DNA from: Prosapia bicincta
Taxonomy: Eukaryota > Arthropoda > Insecta > Hemiptera > Cercopidae
Direction: 5' to 3'
Assembly: GCA_036971475.1 (NCBI GenBank)
Contig: JBAIZL010000028.1
Span: forward strand, 124,001 to 188,000
DNA: 64,000 nt
A program made the position numbers and the translations under genes. The notes beneath the pieces are model-generated. The model was given only the letters and a program-made list of their open reading frames with translations, had not been told where the DNA came from and searched no databases. Each line of letters begins with the position of its first letter. Positions within the stretch are counted from its first letter, which is position 1. This document shows, piece after piece, positions 25,826 through 35,405 of the stretch.

Positions 25826-28802
25826 GATATTTATAGACACATAGTGTTTATATTTTCATAGCGTCAGCGGAGAGATTGGTCACTTAATAGAAGTAGTGTT
25901 TGTCATGAGTCGTGTTCTACCCAGAGAACTTTTGAGTCTCAGCCTTGTTTAGGTATATATCTAAAAGAAGTTTCAAGCATTGATTTACGAAAATAAATTT
26001 AAAGTCTGAAAGTGTAACAATTGTATGTTTAGGGGATCTTGGTCTTTTATTCTGGTTATTCTTGCAGATTGCGCGGTCTTGCGTTGAGCGTATGACGCCA
26101 AGCTTTAGTTACGCACATAAATAACAGTTGGCTCCCCTTGGAAGGCAGAAAATTTGTTTCACTCTACTCAGCCTAATATATTTGTCTAATCGTTGCTTTC
26201 TTTAAAGCGAGTTTGCTATAGCTCTCCCCAGGTTAGTTAACTCTCCCCTGGTTTCTCCAGCGGACGTCGCGAGAATGCTTCCAATATAACCTAGTTTCTC
26301 GATGCCTCTACCGCACTTAGATCGTATTTCGCGGAAGTGTAGTGAGACTGGCCAACATTTTTCGGCGTCGCTGTTCATCATCTTTCTTCTCTTCAAACTA
26401 CTTCCAGACCCACTGGTAACTGTGCTGAGAGAATGGAGTCTACTGCCATCAGTTCGCCTGGTCTCTGTGATTTAACCGATAGTGGTCACGGGGTTTGTCA
26501 CTTCCCCACAACATCGGAAGTTTTATATCAATAGCTCTGTAATCACACTTATCGTGTTCCTCACAGAGCTGTGGCCTTGAAAGGATTAGAAAACTAATTA
26601 CTGTAACTAAAAAAAAATACATTATTTGATTTAGGCCTGTACAATGTAGGGAAGTTAGAAACTTTCCTTACTTCTTTCAAAATGTTTACAATACAATTTT
26701 GCAAAACAGTTTTACAGTTGAAGCCCAAATTGTGATGAAGCGTGAAGAACGTATTTAAAAAGTAAGAGGTTGGATTCAGTTTTATTTAAATAAAAAACAT
26801 TGTCAGTTCGTGATACCTCTGTTGTTAGCAGTCACCAGACATTTTATTTATTTATTTCAATTGCCAAAAGAAGTTCAACTAAATAATTGTATTAAAAAAA
26901 ACACACAACTCTTTAATAAGTCGATTACAACGAAAATCTATAAAATCCTTTAGGCCTAATAGTTAAATTTTCCTTAGAGGTTTATTTCATATTACAATGT
27001 CTTACAAAATGGGCATAAAACTAATACTCCACATAAAGGAGCCTTGTTGTTATTTACTTTATAACCTATCTACCTATACCCTTCTTACTTATTTACGTAC
27101 CTATAGGTCTAACCTTATTTATTATTTTGTCTTCTTTAAATTTTACAGTTTCCTCTATTTATAATTTTTTAGTTTGACTTTAAATATTGATAAATAAACA
27201 CTATTAAATTAACTTAATTAATAAGCATAGCTAAAGTCACCGGTTATTGTATTAAATAACTATTTTACCGTAAACTTATTTAGAGTTTGTGCGATTTGCT
27301 TAGACATGCATTCTAACTTCTGGTAGTTTACAAGTCATAAAGTACTATAGCCTTGTGTGAAACCTTGCAACGGCTATTTGAATAATTTAAAAAAATATAA
27401 GATATTTCTTAATCCGTAGGAAATTTTACTTGAAAATGATTTAAAGATAACCTCTAAACAACCTCTAGCAGACGTTGACAATAGCTGTTAGCAATAACTC
27501 CAATGTTTATGAACATTTTGGAAATTTTCGGGACGAGCCTTTGATCCCTAGATTGTTATGAATCCTCGTAGAAACCTATATATGACGTCACGTACTACCA
27601 ATTAACACAAGGTCTACAGTATTTACAAATATTTTTATGAGCTATAAAGAGTTTCAAAAAAAACCTTCGGGAGTAAATTGTATACGCTACGAGGAAATTG
27701 ATCAAGATATTTTGGGTAACCTTGGTAATATGTAAATGTTTAGTTTCAGGCAGAAAGTGTAGCGCAGATTTTGTTTTAATAGTTCACATTCAATTTGCGC
27801 CAGCGACTATATATGTTTTTAATAATACTATTTCACAAATAAATTTTTAAAGGATTTTCGTCCAATATTTACTACAAAAATAATGAAACAAATAACATAA
27901 GGCCAAATTTGTTTAAACCATATTGAATCCAGTAAATTTTTTTCTCAGCAAAATAGGTCCAGTATTGTTAATCATATTCACTTCTTGCACAAATGTGGAA
28001 TGAATGAAATTATTGTAACAAGAAATCGAAAGAAATCTATAAAGTAGAATGTTTTCTTTAAAACTTTGATATATTTGCACACAACATCTTAATAGTCTAG
28101 GAGTATTTTAGGTATGATAGAGAACTTGGAACTTTGCCGGAAATGCATTTGTTCAAACAGCTGATGTACATGTATATTGTAAACCTCCCTTGTCAAATAG
28201 ATATAGGCCTACGTATATTGTAACCAAGGACGGAGAAATGAACAAATTGTAGGAACCATGCAGAGTACAATGAAGCAGGAAAAATTAGAATGTTCAAGAG
28301 CTATATCCCACCAATTGAAACTGTTCAGGAACCCTATATCGAAATGCCGGACAACTATAATAAGTAAATATTATTCTAAAAATAATTTTTTTAAAAAATT
28401 TCCTTAAATTATTCCATTTTAAATTTTGTAATAACAATTATTTAGAAACAATTACATGATTTATCATCAAATTACTTAAAACGTACTCACATTATATTTT
28501 TTTGAAATATAATAAATATAAAATATTTAATTCCTTTAAAACATATTCCTTAACACTATTTAATTTTTTTATTTATTGATTAAGGATACTAATAAAAATA
28601 CTAGACAAAACAAGAAACTGAGTTAAGTATCGTGGTTGAAGCTAACATTATTAAATTAATTTGGATAACTTAATAATATGACTTCGGGCATACATTAAAA
28701 ACCAGGTAAAACCTTTACGAAAAACACTGACGATAGTTGCTACAATCAAATAGAACACAACTATGAACTTTGAGGGTTGTGTTTACTAGATTATTGATTG
28801 CC
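25826..28802. other. Single-copy AT-rich spacer, no supported gene
   Basis: No gene, RNA or complete element is recognised here. A GC-richer stretch at about 26060-26560 contains a 64-codon minus-strand open frame (26202-26396) with no identifiable domain. The rest is AT-rich with short homopolymers and stops in all frames. Confidence 0.6.
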
Positions 28803-28927
28803 GTGGTCACAGATTATCAGGAATGTCGTGATTACGGGTTATAAGAAATGTCACGATCACAGATTATCACAAATGACAAAATCACAAAATATTAGAAATG
28901 GCATGATCACAGATTATCAGAAATTAA
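28803..28927. repeat. Degenerate 25-bp tandem repeat, five copies
   Basis: Five consecutive 25-bp segments align without gaps. Each follows the pattern of a GATCACAGATTATCAG-like core followed by AAATG and two variable bases. The copies begin at 28803, 28828, 28853, 28878 and 28903. They differ at many positions, so this is an old or decaying minisatellite, unlike the homogenised arrays elsewhere in the window. Confidence 0.8.
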
Positions 28928-29225
28928 TTGTTTCTGTCATGAGCGGTTAATCTTAATTTTCAAATTACTTTTTTTAAATACTGGTAATTTTATCTGCTAT
29001 CAATGTTCGAATAAAATATATAAATGTTTTCACTGATTCAATTGATTTTATAAACTGTTTGCATGATTGTTTTTGCTCTAGGGAGACAAAACTCTTGGTA
29101 TAAAAATTGTCCCAACATGTTACATTCTCTACGAAATTAGCTGTATGCTCTACTCTTCAACGTTATAGAACAGAATAATTGAACAAATACATTCCAACAA
29201 TAGTTTCGACATTACATCACCCCAG
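28928..29225. other. AT-rich intergenic or intronic stretch
   Basis: I see no feature here other than the putative splice acceptor at its right end, which reads TTACATCACCCCAG and ends at 29225. Confidence 0.5.
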
Positions 29226-29360
29226 GTGTTCACATTTATTGACAAACCGGAGTACAGTTCCCCTACCTGGCATGATAGAATGTCGAGATCGCAGCATAAA
29301 TGTTTCTACTACGAAACCATATATTCCTTAAATAAGGAAAACCTCAAGTTTATCTGTAAG
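29226..29360 (+). CDS. Candidate internal coding exon, unknown protein
   Basis: This 135-bp interval (45 codons) is open in one frame. It is bounded by an acceptor-like CATCACCCCAG and a consensus donor, AAG followed by GTAAGTATGG at 29361. Both junctions fall between codons in that frame (phase 0/0). Base composition is more balanced than in the flanks. The peptide begins VFTFIDKPEYSSPTW, contains HDRMSRSQHKCFYYE and ends NLKFICK. The frame is open upstream only back to a TAG at 29166-29168 and closes within 48 nt past the donor, as expected for an exon with introns on either side. I do not recognise the family, and no neighbouring exon was found, so this could be chance or an exon relic. 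Confidence 0.35.
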
Positions 29361-31279
29361 GTAAGTATGGCTTTATGTATGAAACGCAGAAAACAAGCGT
29401 TTCTTTGATTTGCCTTGTTTTTATCAATGCTCTGTCCACTTTATATAGGCCTAAATATAAACGAGTCAAATCATTTTATAATTAAAAACAGAATAACTTA
29501 TTTGATTTATTTAAAGAAAATTCAGTGTTTGTTTATAATAATTTGTAACAAAGATTAATTACACGCGATTTAATATCTCCATGTGTTCTCTTGTATAATT
29601 ATTCTCTTGTACTAATTACAACAGCAAAATATTTGTGTTGACGTTCATCAAGGATGTGGACTCGTAGAGGGTGTGAGACCTACTTCCCCGTCTAGAACTC
29701 GGGATAGCGAAGAAAGCATGGAACAGATATACCTTGGGACTGGGATGAAATCATGATTAAAGCCCAAGACAGCTTTAATGCCTCTGAGTCAGGTCTGGCC
29801 ATATAAAAATGTCTGCTCGACAAACCGTTAATTAAACGAAAGATTACCCGAAGCCGAATTAACTAAATGAATACTTTAGCAAACCAGACAAAGCATCACT
29901 GTATTAGAAATTTGAAGTAAAACCTACGCTAAAACACTCAAAAGGAACAGGGCTTGAGGGGTGCAGCTAATGGCATCAATGCGTGGGGTTCTATCATGCA
30001 CTATTGGTATAATTTGTGGGGGAAACGAGTGTAAATATATACATTAAACCTATCTCGTTTCAGTAAGTTTTAGGCTGTTTCATTATCTTGGATAATGAAC
30101 GTTGAAATTTAACCGCAAATAATATTAGAGTTACAAATTAGTTTCAATTGTATTGGGGAATGTGGATATTCAGCGGTTTCAGTGTGTGGAATAAATACAT
30201 TCTTTTTCTACTTTTACGAAATTGTCTATATTCTATCAGTCCAGTACTTCGTACTACAGCGTTCTGGGAAAGGTTGGGTATTGCCATTTCGGACGGATTA
30301 TAATGAACTAACTCATAAGATAAATTTTGAAAATTAATTGATATTTTACGCCATTATAGTGACTAGAATTAGGAAAGAGCTGGAAAGAACGTTAATTAAG
30401 AGTAATATTACTTTAAAGATTTTAAATTTAAAGAGTAGGCTATTCAATATATACACAGTGTAAATCATTACTTGAAATGTTTGCAAGAAATAACAAAATC
30501 TGAAGAGCAAACTGTATATTTCCATATTCACAGATAAAATTTTTAATCTACGACACCGTAAAAGTTGATTAAGTCATCTCATTACTAAGTAGGCGCTCCT
30601 CGGATGTTGCGGCTATCGGAAAAAGTATTTATCCATTCCTGTAGACGTCTTTAAAGGGTTACGTGTACCTAGAACTTTTTTATGGAATTTACACGGGAGA
30701 CATACTTGGTCACAAAAACCATTTATGTAAGATTTGAAAAGGAAAAGCACGTTAAGTAAGTATCATTCACTGTATTAAAATTGAAAACCTAAAACTTCGA
30801 TGTTGGTTTGTAAAATCTTACAATCCTTAAAACAGTGCAGTGTTATAAGAATTTCTTCAAGGTAGCAAAAAAATTATTATAATAACATTTATGGTGTTTA
30901 TGTAATATTTCGATACTAAATGATTGTTTTTGAAATATTTTTATGATAACAAATTAATTTAAATAATCAATACAAAAACAATAGTTTTCTGTATTGATTT
31001 TTCAACTCCAATATTAAATCTACGAAAAAACGCAACTTCTTAAGTAGTTTGAATTAATTAAATTTATATTATAATATCTGTAGTGCCATGCCCATTTTAG
31101 CGACAAATAAGCAAGGATTATTGTTTAGGTAGGCTGAAAAAACAGCCAAATAAACGTTCAGCCACACTGCAGTATCAATTAATTTATACAACCGAGGGTA
31201 GTTTTGGCAAAAACACCCCTCGATAACCCCCTGCCACCCACACGTTTCAAATTCTCAGAATCCAAACTCCCCCTCTGAG
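29361..31279. other. Single-copy AT-rich sequence, no supported feature
   Basis: No open frame with recognisable content is present. A 61-codon hydrophobic minus-strand frame (30346-30531) has the composition of AT-rich noise. If the candidate exon at 29226-29360 is real, the start of this stretch would be its downstream intron. Confidence 0.5.
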
Positions 31280-31504
31280 GCGGCATGAATGACGTAATGT
31301 TTGACCAATAGTAAGACAAGAAAATATCGACCGTAGAATGCTACACACCTCCGCAGCCTATTCTCGCATTCACAGTCCGGTTGTTGTTAGTGTCGCAGAA
31401 GCGTATTTTTGTGTTCTGTTCTGTGATTAGTGTTGGTGAAGTGTGTTTTTCTTACAGGATTAATTTTAAACATTTTGGAAATAACTGTTCAACCAACGTT
31501 GAGG
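31280..31504 (+). promoter_or_regulatory. Candidate promoter with non-coding first exon
   Basis: A locally GC-richer patch contains a CRE-like TGACGTAA at 31290-31297 and CCAAT at 31305-31309. An initiator-like GCATTCACAGTC follows near 31366-31377. A consensus 5' splice donor, AGG followed by GTGAGT, lies at 31505. This spacing would give a first exon of about 137 nt ending at 31504, without a long open frame. No TATA box is obvious at the expected distance and no DPE match was found. All of this is inference from short motifs. No downstream coding exon was identified. Confidence 0.27.
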
Positions 31505-32790
31505 GTGAGTGTTAGCTGAAACGATGTTTAATTTAGCATAATTGGTAATAAATAGGCTTAGAATATCAATTTATATTTACTCTAAAACGCTGCTCTTTTT
31601 GACACTGGAATGTCATGGTGTGTGATCATCAAATATTTGTATTATCTTAAAACAAAGTAGATAACACACAGTTCGTTGCTTTTTATACTATCGCCCAGTT
31701 CTTTGACAGATAGGTGAGTTTTTGTTTGCTAGTTTTACAGTATTAGAAAGTTGAGTGACCTAGAATTTTATTTACGAACCTTTTAAGTGTGTTTATTTGT
31801 CATCATTTATAAGGCCTTGTAAATGCGTATTTACGTTGCAAAGATTTAAGAAAAGTATTAGAATCCCTATTAGTTGCAACTAATGTTTCTTAAGCGATAA
31901 CAGATAGTTTATTGCTTGATAACTCCAACTAAGTTACATAAATTTTACAATCAAGATTTCATCTTTTATTTATTGTTAGGTAATAATTTTAGAAAACATT
32001 TCTGACAGTTCTGCAAAGATATCTGTTTTTTCATTAAAAATAACACTGTAAAAATCTAATAATGTGTCAAAAGTAAAAATAAATAAAAAATATTTAAGAA
32101 TAACAATAACGAATAAAGTCGAAAGTGCAGTTGATTCTTGTTTGTCCATCGTGATTTGGCCTTACACATCAGTTTAAAAAAAATCCATTATTAGTTTTTA
32201 TTTAGAATGAATCTAAAAAATAATTAGCAGTTTTTTTAAACCAATTATAATTTTGTTTTGTTATTTTCTCATGTAATAATTTAAAATTCTGGAAGTCAAT
32301 TACTACATTTCACCAATAACGTAAACTACCTGACATTTTTAAAGATTTACCAATAGTAGACGTTAAGCATTCTTGGGGGTAATATTACAGTATAGCTCAA
32401 CTTACAAACAAAACCAAGAAGTTGTGTGCCCATATTTCTTTTGCAACTCTGAAAAACATTTATTTTACAAATAGCCTATTTTGGAGTTGTTAGTGAAGAT
32501 AAGAAGGAATCTAGATGCTCATTATCAGGGATAGATACAGCCTATCTTAAAACTGACAGGGCAAAGTGCAAGTTTGACACAGTCTAGGACATTGTACTAC
32601 CTCGCTTAGTGTTACACATTTATATCTACTTTCTTAGGAAGATCACAACAAGCTGATCAGGTTTTTAAAGTACTAGAGAAATTAATGACGTTTTTACAAC
32701 GATAGGAACATATATTCATAGAGAGCCATGTTGTTGTTAGACCCTTTCTATGATCCAGGTATAGAGACTTTCTTCTACTTCCCCCCATCA
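31505..32790. other. Single-copy AT-rich sequence, possible first intron
   Basis: No gene or repeat is recognised. If the donor at 31505 is used, this is intronic. Confidence 0.4.
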
Positions 32791-33000
32791 AAGCTCATTA
32801 CCCTCCGTACACACGATAGACACTCCTAATGACCATGTTATAGTGAAGCCTTACTTCAGGTATGTGACCCTGCTCAGGCGATGTTATAATCTCCCTCTGT
32901 TCCTAATACCAGTGGGACATTATGTACCTTGAATAATCCTAACTTAATCCACCCATGGAAGCTCATTGCCCTCCGTACACACGATAGACACTCCTAATGA
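32791..33000. repeat. Pair of 42-bp direct repeats, 168 bp apart
   Basis: The 42 bases at 32791-32832 recur at 32959-33000 with a single A/G difference. Both begin AAGCTCATT and contain CCGTACACACGATAG. Partial similarity extends a few bases outside (CCCAT upstream, GTTATAG downstream). The pair may be all that is left of a longer 168-bp tandem duplication or two fragments of one dispersed repeat. Confidence 0.8.
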
Positions 33001-33901
33001 TCGGTTATAGACTGTATGAGTAGACACGTGACGCTTCTAACCCTTTGCAATGTATCAGACAGTACCGCTATTATTGCAGGCAAGGATAGATCACATAGGC
33101 CTAAGCCTGTACGATCGTCTGACGGCGAAGCAAAGTAAAATTCTTGGCTAAACATATTTATAGTGGAAAGCAATAACGTAAGTATAGTATAGGCCAACCC
33201 TACGAGCTCAAAGAATCATGGCACCACGAATGGGTTTTACCCCAGGGCACTCAAAATTTATGGTTGTGGTACACGTTTCAGACCATGGGCTTAAACCCCT
33301 TTCCTAGACCTATGGCTTAACCTTAACCTTCATAGGCGATATTGACTAGCAACCCTAAAACTGCATAGACGCATATTAAAAACAAAAAAAAACTAAAGGC
33401 CTATTAATGAATAGTAAAATTAAAAACATCCCCAGTAGCCTATTTATAGTAGGCTTTATTCCTTAAGTCAAAATCTACCATGGGACATTTTTTATATACA
33501 GTCTAATGACGGAAAGGACGTAAATCTGGTTTGTTAGACTTTATACTAAAATGATTTTAAATAAGTCAGACACAAAATGACCTATTGTGTGGAAGAACGG
33601 TGATAATCCCCGATTTTCTCGAGCAGGCCTAAAACTTGACCAAGCTAAGCAACTAAAACAGGTAACAATAGTTTGCATAAATTTACAGATGCTCTAAACT
33701 TCCACAGTTCTCCGACACGCCGTAGCAAATATAAGGTAATTGGTTGAAAGTTGAAAGCGGTCCTGTAATGTTTAGTTATGTAAGACTGTTTGTACAGAGT
33801 AGCCTATGACTGTAGAAGAATCTTCTTCAAGAAATCCTGCTTCAAGTGTGGTGCCTTTATATATAAACATAATTATATTTTACTCTCTTCACCTAGAATC
33901 T
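33001..33901. other. Single-copy sequence, no supported gene
   Basis: I see no convincing feature. A 67-codon minus-strand open frame (32994-33197) overlaps the direct repeat and has no recognisable domain. Confidence 0.5.
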
Positions 33902-33914
33902 ATTTCGCAATTTC
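33902..33914. repeat. LINE target-site duplication, left copy
   Basis: ATTTCGCAATTTC, identical to 33-base-context partner 35063-35075. It adjoins the 3' heptamer tail of the minus-strand element. Confidence 0.9.
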
Positions 33915-35062
33915 TTACTTCTTACTTCTTACTTCTTATTACGAGCTTCCAAGGTTGGCCTCGATGGCTCGATGTCTCCTATACACACACTCTGCCAATG
34001 GCCAGAAACAACTTTCTTTCAAGATTCTGTCCAGGGTACATTCCCGTCCTAGTTGCTTTATCAAGGGACTCCTTGTTGCTGCTGTTACAGGACACTTCAA
34101 AAGTATGTGCTCTAATGTTTCCTCTTCTTGCTTGCACACTCCACAGATAGAGTCGTTAGTAATATGAAACCTTTTCAAATATGTATTGGTGACAATGTGT
34201 CCCATACGAGCTCGTGCCGCAAAAGATGCCACTGAACGTGATAATGACTTGAAGATCTTTGGATCATTAGGTTGTTTTTGTAATGAATAATATTCGCGCC
34301 CAGTATTGCATTCTCTCCATTTCTTTCTCCAACAGATGTGAGATTCTTTATCAACTGCCTCTTTGCAATTAGTTAAGGAGTAACAACTTTCAGGAGATGG
34401 AAACAAGTTGCAAGACGCCTTGGCAGATCTGTCAGCTTCCTCATTCCCAGGAACACCACAATGACTGGGGATCCATTGAAATACAATATTTTTCTGTTCT
34501 AAGTTTTTTAACAATTTAGTTATTTCAGATGTTCGAAAATGGTAGTCTGTAGTGTGCTGTACTTGAAGGGCTTGAAGGGCCGACCTGGAATCGGTGAGAA
34601 TGCAGATGTTCTGTGCATCCATAGTATTGCTAAAAACCAAAGCAGCATTTAAGGCCATCAATTCAGCATTCATACTTGAAGAGGAATCGCAGGGCACATA
34701 GTAATCCTCGTTTAATTCTGGACAATGAAAAGCTGCACCTCCCCTATGGTTCTCTTTATCAACGGAACCATCTGTGTAGATTTTTACAAAGTTGTTATAT
34801 GTGGTGTTTATCAATTCCATAGCGACAGATTTTAGTAGGTGAGGTGAATCTTCTTTTGTGAGTGAACCAGGAATTTCAAGATTGGTTTTTATTGGGATTC
34901 GAAGCCAGGGTTGTTGTTCCAAAACAACTGGAATTTTTCCTGATTCCATTGTGTTTAATGATTCGCAGGGTTTGTTATGATGGTAGAACAGTGACTGTCG
35001 GATGTTAGTTACCAATGCAATGTTAGAAAGAGTGTTAAGTGAAATTGCCTTCATCTGTTGAA
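33915..35062 (-). mobile_element. 5'-truncated non-LTR retrotransposon (LINE) with RNase H, flanked by a 13-bp TSD
   Basis: A 1,148-bp minus-strand insertion lies between two perfect copies of ATTTCGCAATTTC (33902-33914 and 35063-35075), the expected target-site duplication. Read on the minus strand it begins eight bases before an in-frame ATG, so the 5' end is a truncation inside the second ORF. It runs through RNase H and a C-terminal zinc knuckle to a TAA stop. The stop is followed directly by three perfect TAAGAAG heptamers plus TAA before the target-site duplication. Reverse transcriptase and everything upstream are absent. An RNase H domain plus a short-repeat tail instead of poly(A) suggests an I-group LINE (established for Drosophila I, whose tail is TAA repeats). 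The clade assignment is inference. Confidence 0.9.
33939..35054 (-). CDS. LINE ORF2 C-terminal fragment: RNase H type 1 plus CCHC knuckle (partial)
   Basis: This 371-codon frame is uninterrupted. Residues about 90-215 form a type-1 RNase H fold with the expected carboxylates: D95 in YTDGS, E131 in NAELMAL, D155 in LTDSRSAL and D208 in GNEEADRSAKA. The usual histidine is H198 in IPSHCG. In retrotransposition this domain degrades the RNA strand of the RNA-DNA hybrid. Residues 304-321 give C-x2-C-x8-H-x4-C, the C-terminal knuckle common in insect LINE ORF2 proteins. Residues 1-85 correspond to the linker after the missing reverse transcriptase. The ATG used here is an internal methionine created as a start only by truncation; the frame is open to the truncation point. 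All catalytic residues are present with no frameshift, which points to a young insertion. Overlapping plus-strand frames at 33790-34167 are antisense shadows. Confidence 0.9.
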   Translation of the reverse strand: MKAISLNTLSNIALVTNIRQSLFYHHNKPCESLNTMESGKIPVVLEQQPWLRIPIKTNLEIPGSLTKEDSPHLLKSVAMELINTTYNNFVKIYTDGSVDKENHRGGAAFHCPELNEDYYVPCDSSSSMNAELMALNAALVFSNTMDAQNICILTDSRSALQALQVQHTTDYHFRTSEITKLLKNLEQKNIVFQWIPSHCGVPGNEEADRSAKASCNLFPSPESCYSLTNCKEAVDKESHICWRKKWRECNTGREYYSLQKQPNDPKIFKSLSRSVASFAARARMGHIVTNTYLKRFHITNDSICGVCKQEEETLEHILLKCPVTAATRSPLIKQLGRECTLDRILKESCFWPLAECVYRRHRAIEANLGSS

Positions 35063-35075
35063 ATTTCGCAATTTC
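35063..35075. repeat. LINE target-site duplication, right copy
   Basis: ATTTCGCAATTTC, a perfect match to 33902-33914. It adjoins the truncated 5' end of the minus-strand element. Confidence 0.9.
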
Positions 35076-35405
35076 AAATATAGTTATATGCCTAATGGTA
35101 TCTCTATTACTAACATAGGTTACACTCTGTTTTTCCCAACAAATGTGATATTACATCGACGATAAAATTTAAATTTCTAGTAGGCCTAATTTTAAAACTC
35201 TTTTAGGCAACTTTTACCGATCTCCCCATTTCCTTTCCATTCAGGAGTCGGTATTAAAATTATTAATTTTAATAGCAAATATTTATTATATTAGCTTCAA
35301 ATTGTTTTAATTCATAAGGCTGTAACTTAATTAATTGATATATTGGAATAGATACATAAATACAGTTGATATTTGTTAGTGAAGAAGTTTTTTTGATGTC
35401 GTTAG
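35076..35405. other. Short AT-rich spacer between the LINE and the 53-bp array
   Basis: No feature is seen. The sequence GTTAGTTTTG immediately precedes the first full monomer. Confidence 0.5.

Noticed and set aside
26202..26396. 64-codon minus-strand open frame
   Set aside because: Short, with no recognisable motif and no supporting splice or promoter context.
33790..34167. Plus-strand open frames of 125 and 114 codons
   Set aside because: They are antisense shadows of the LINE RNase H frame on the minus strand.
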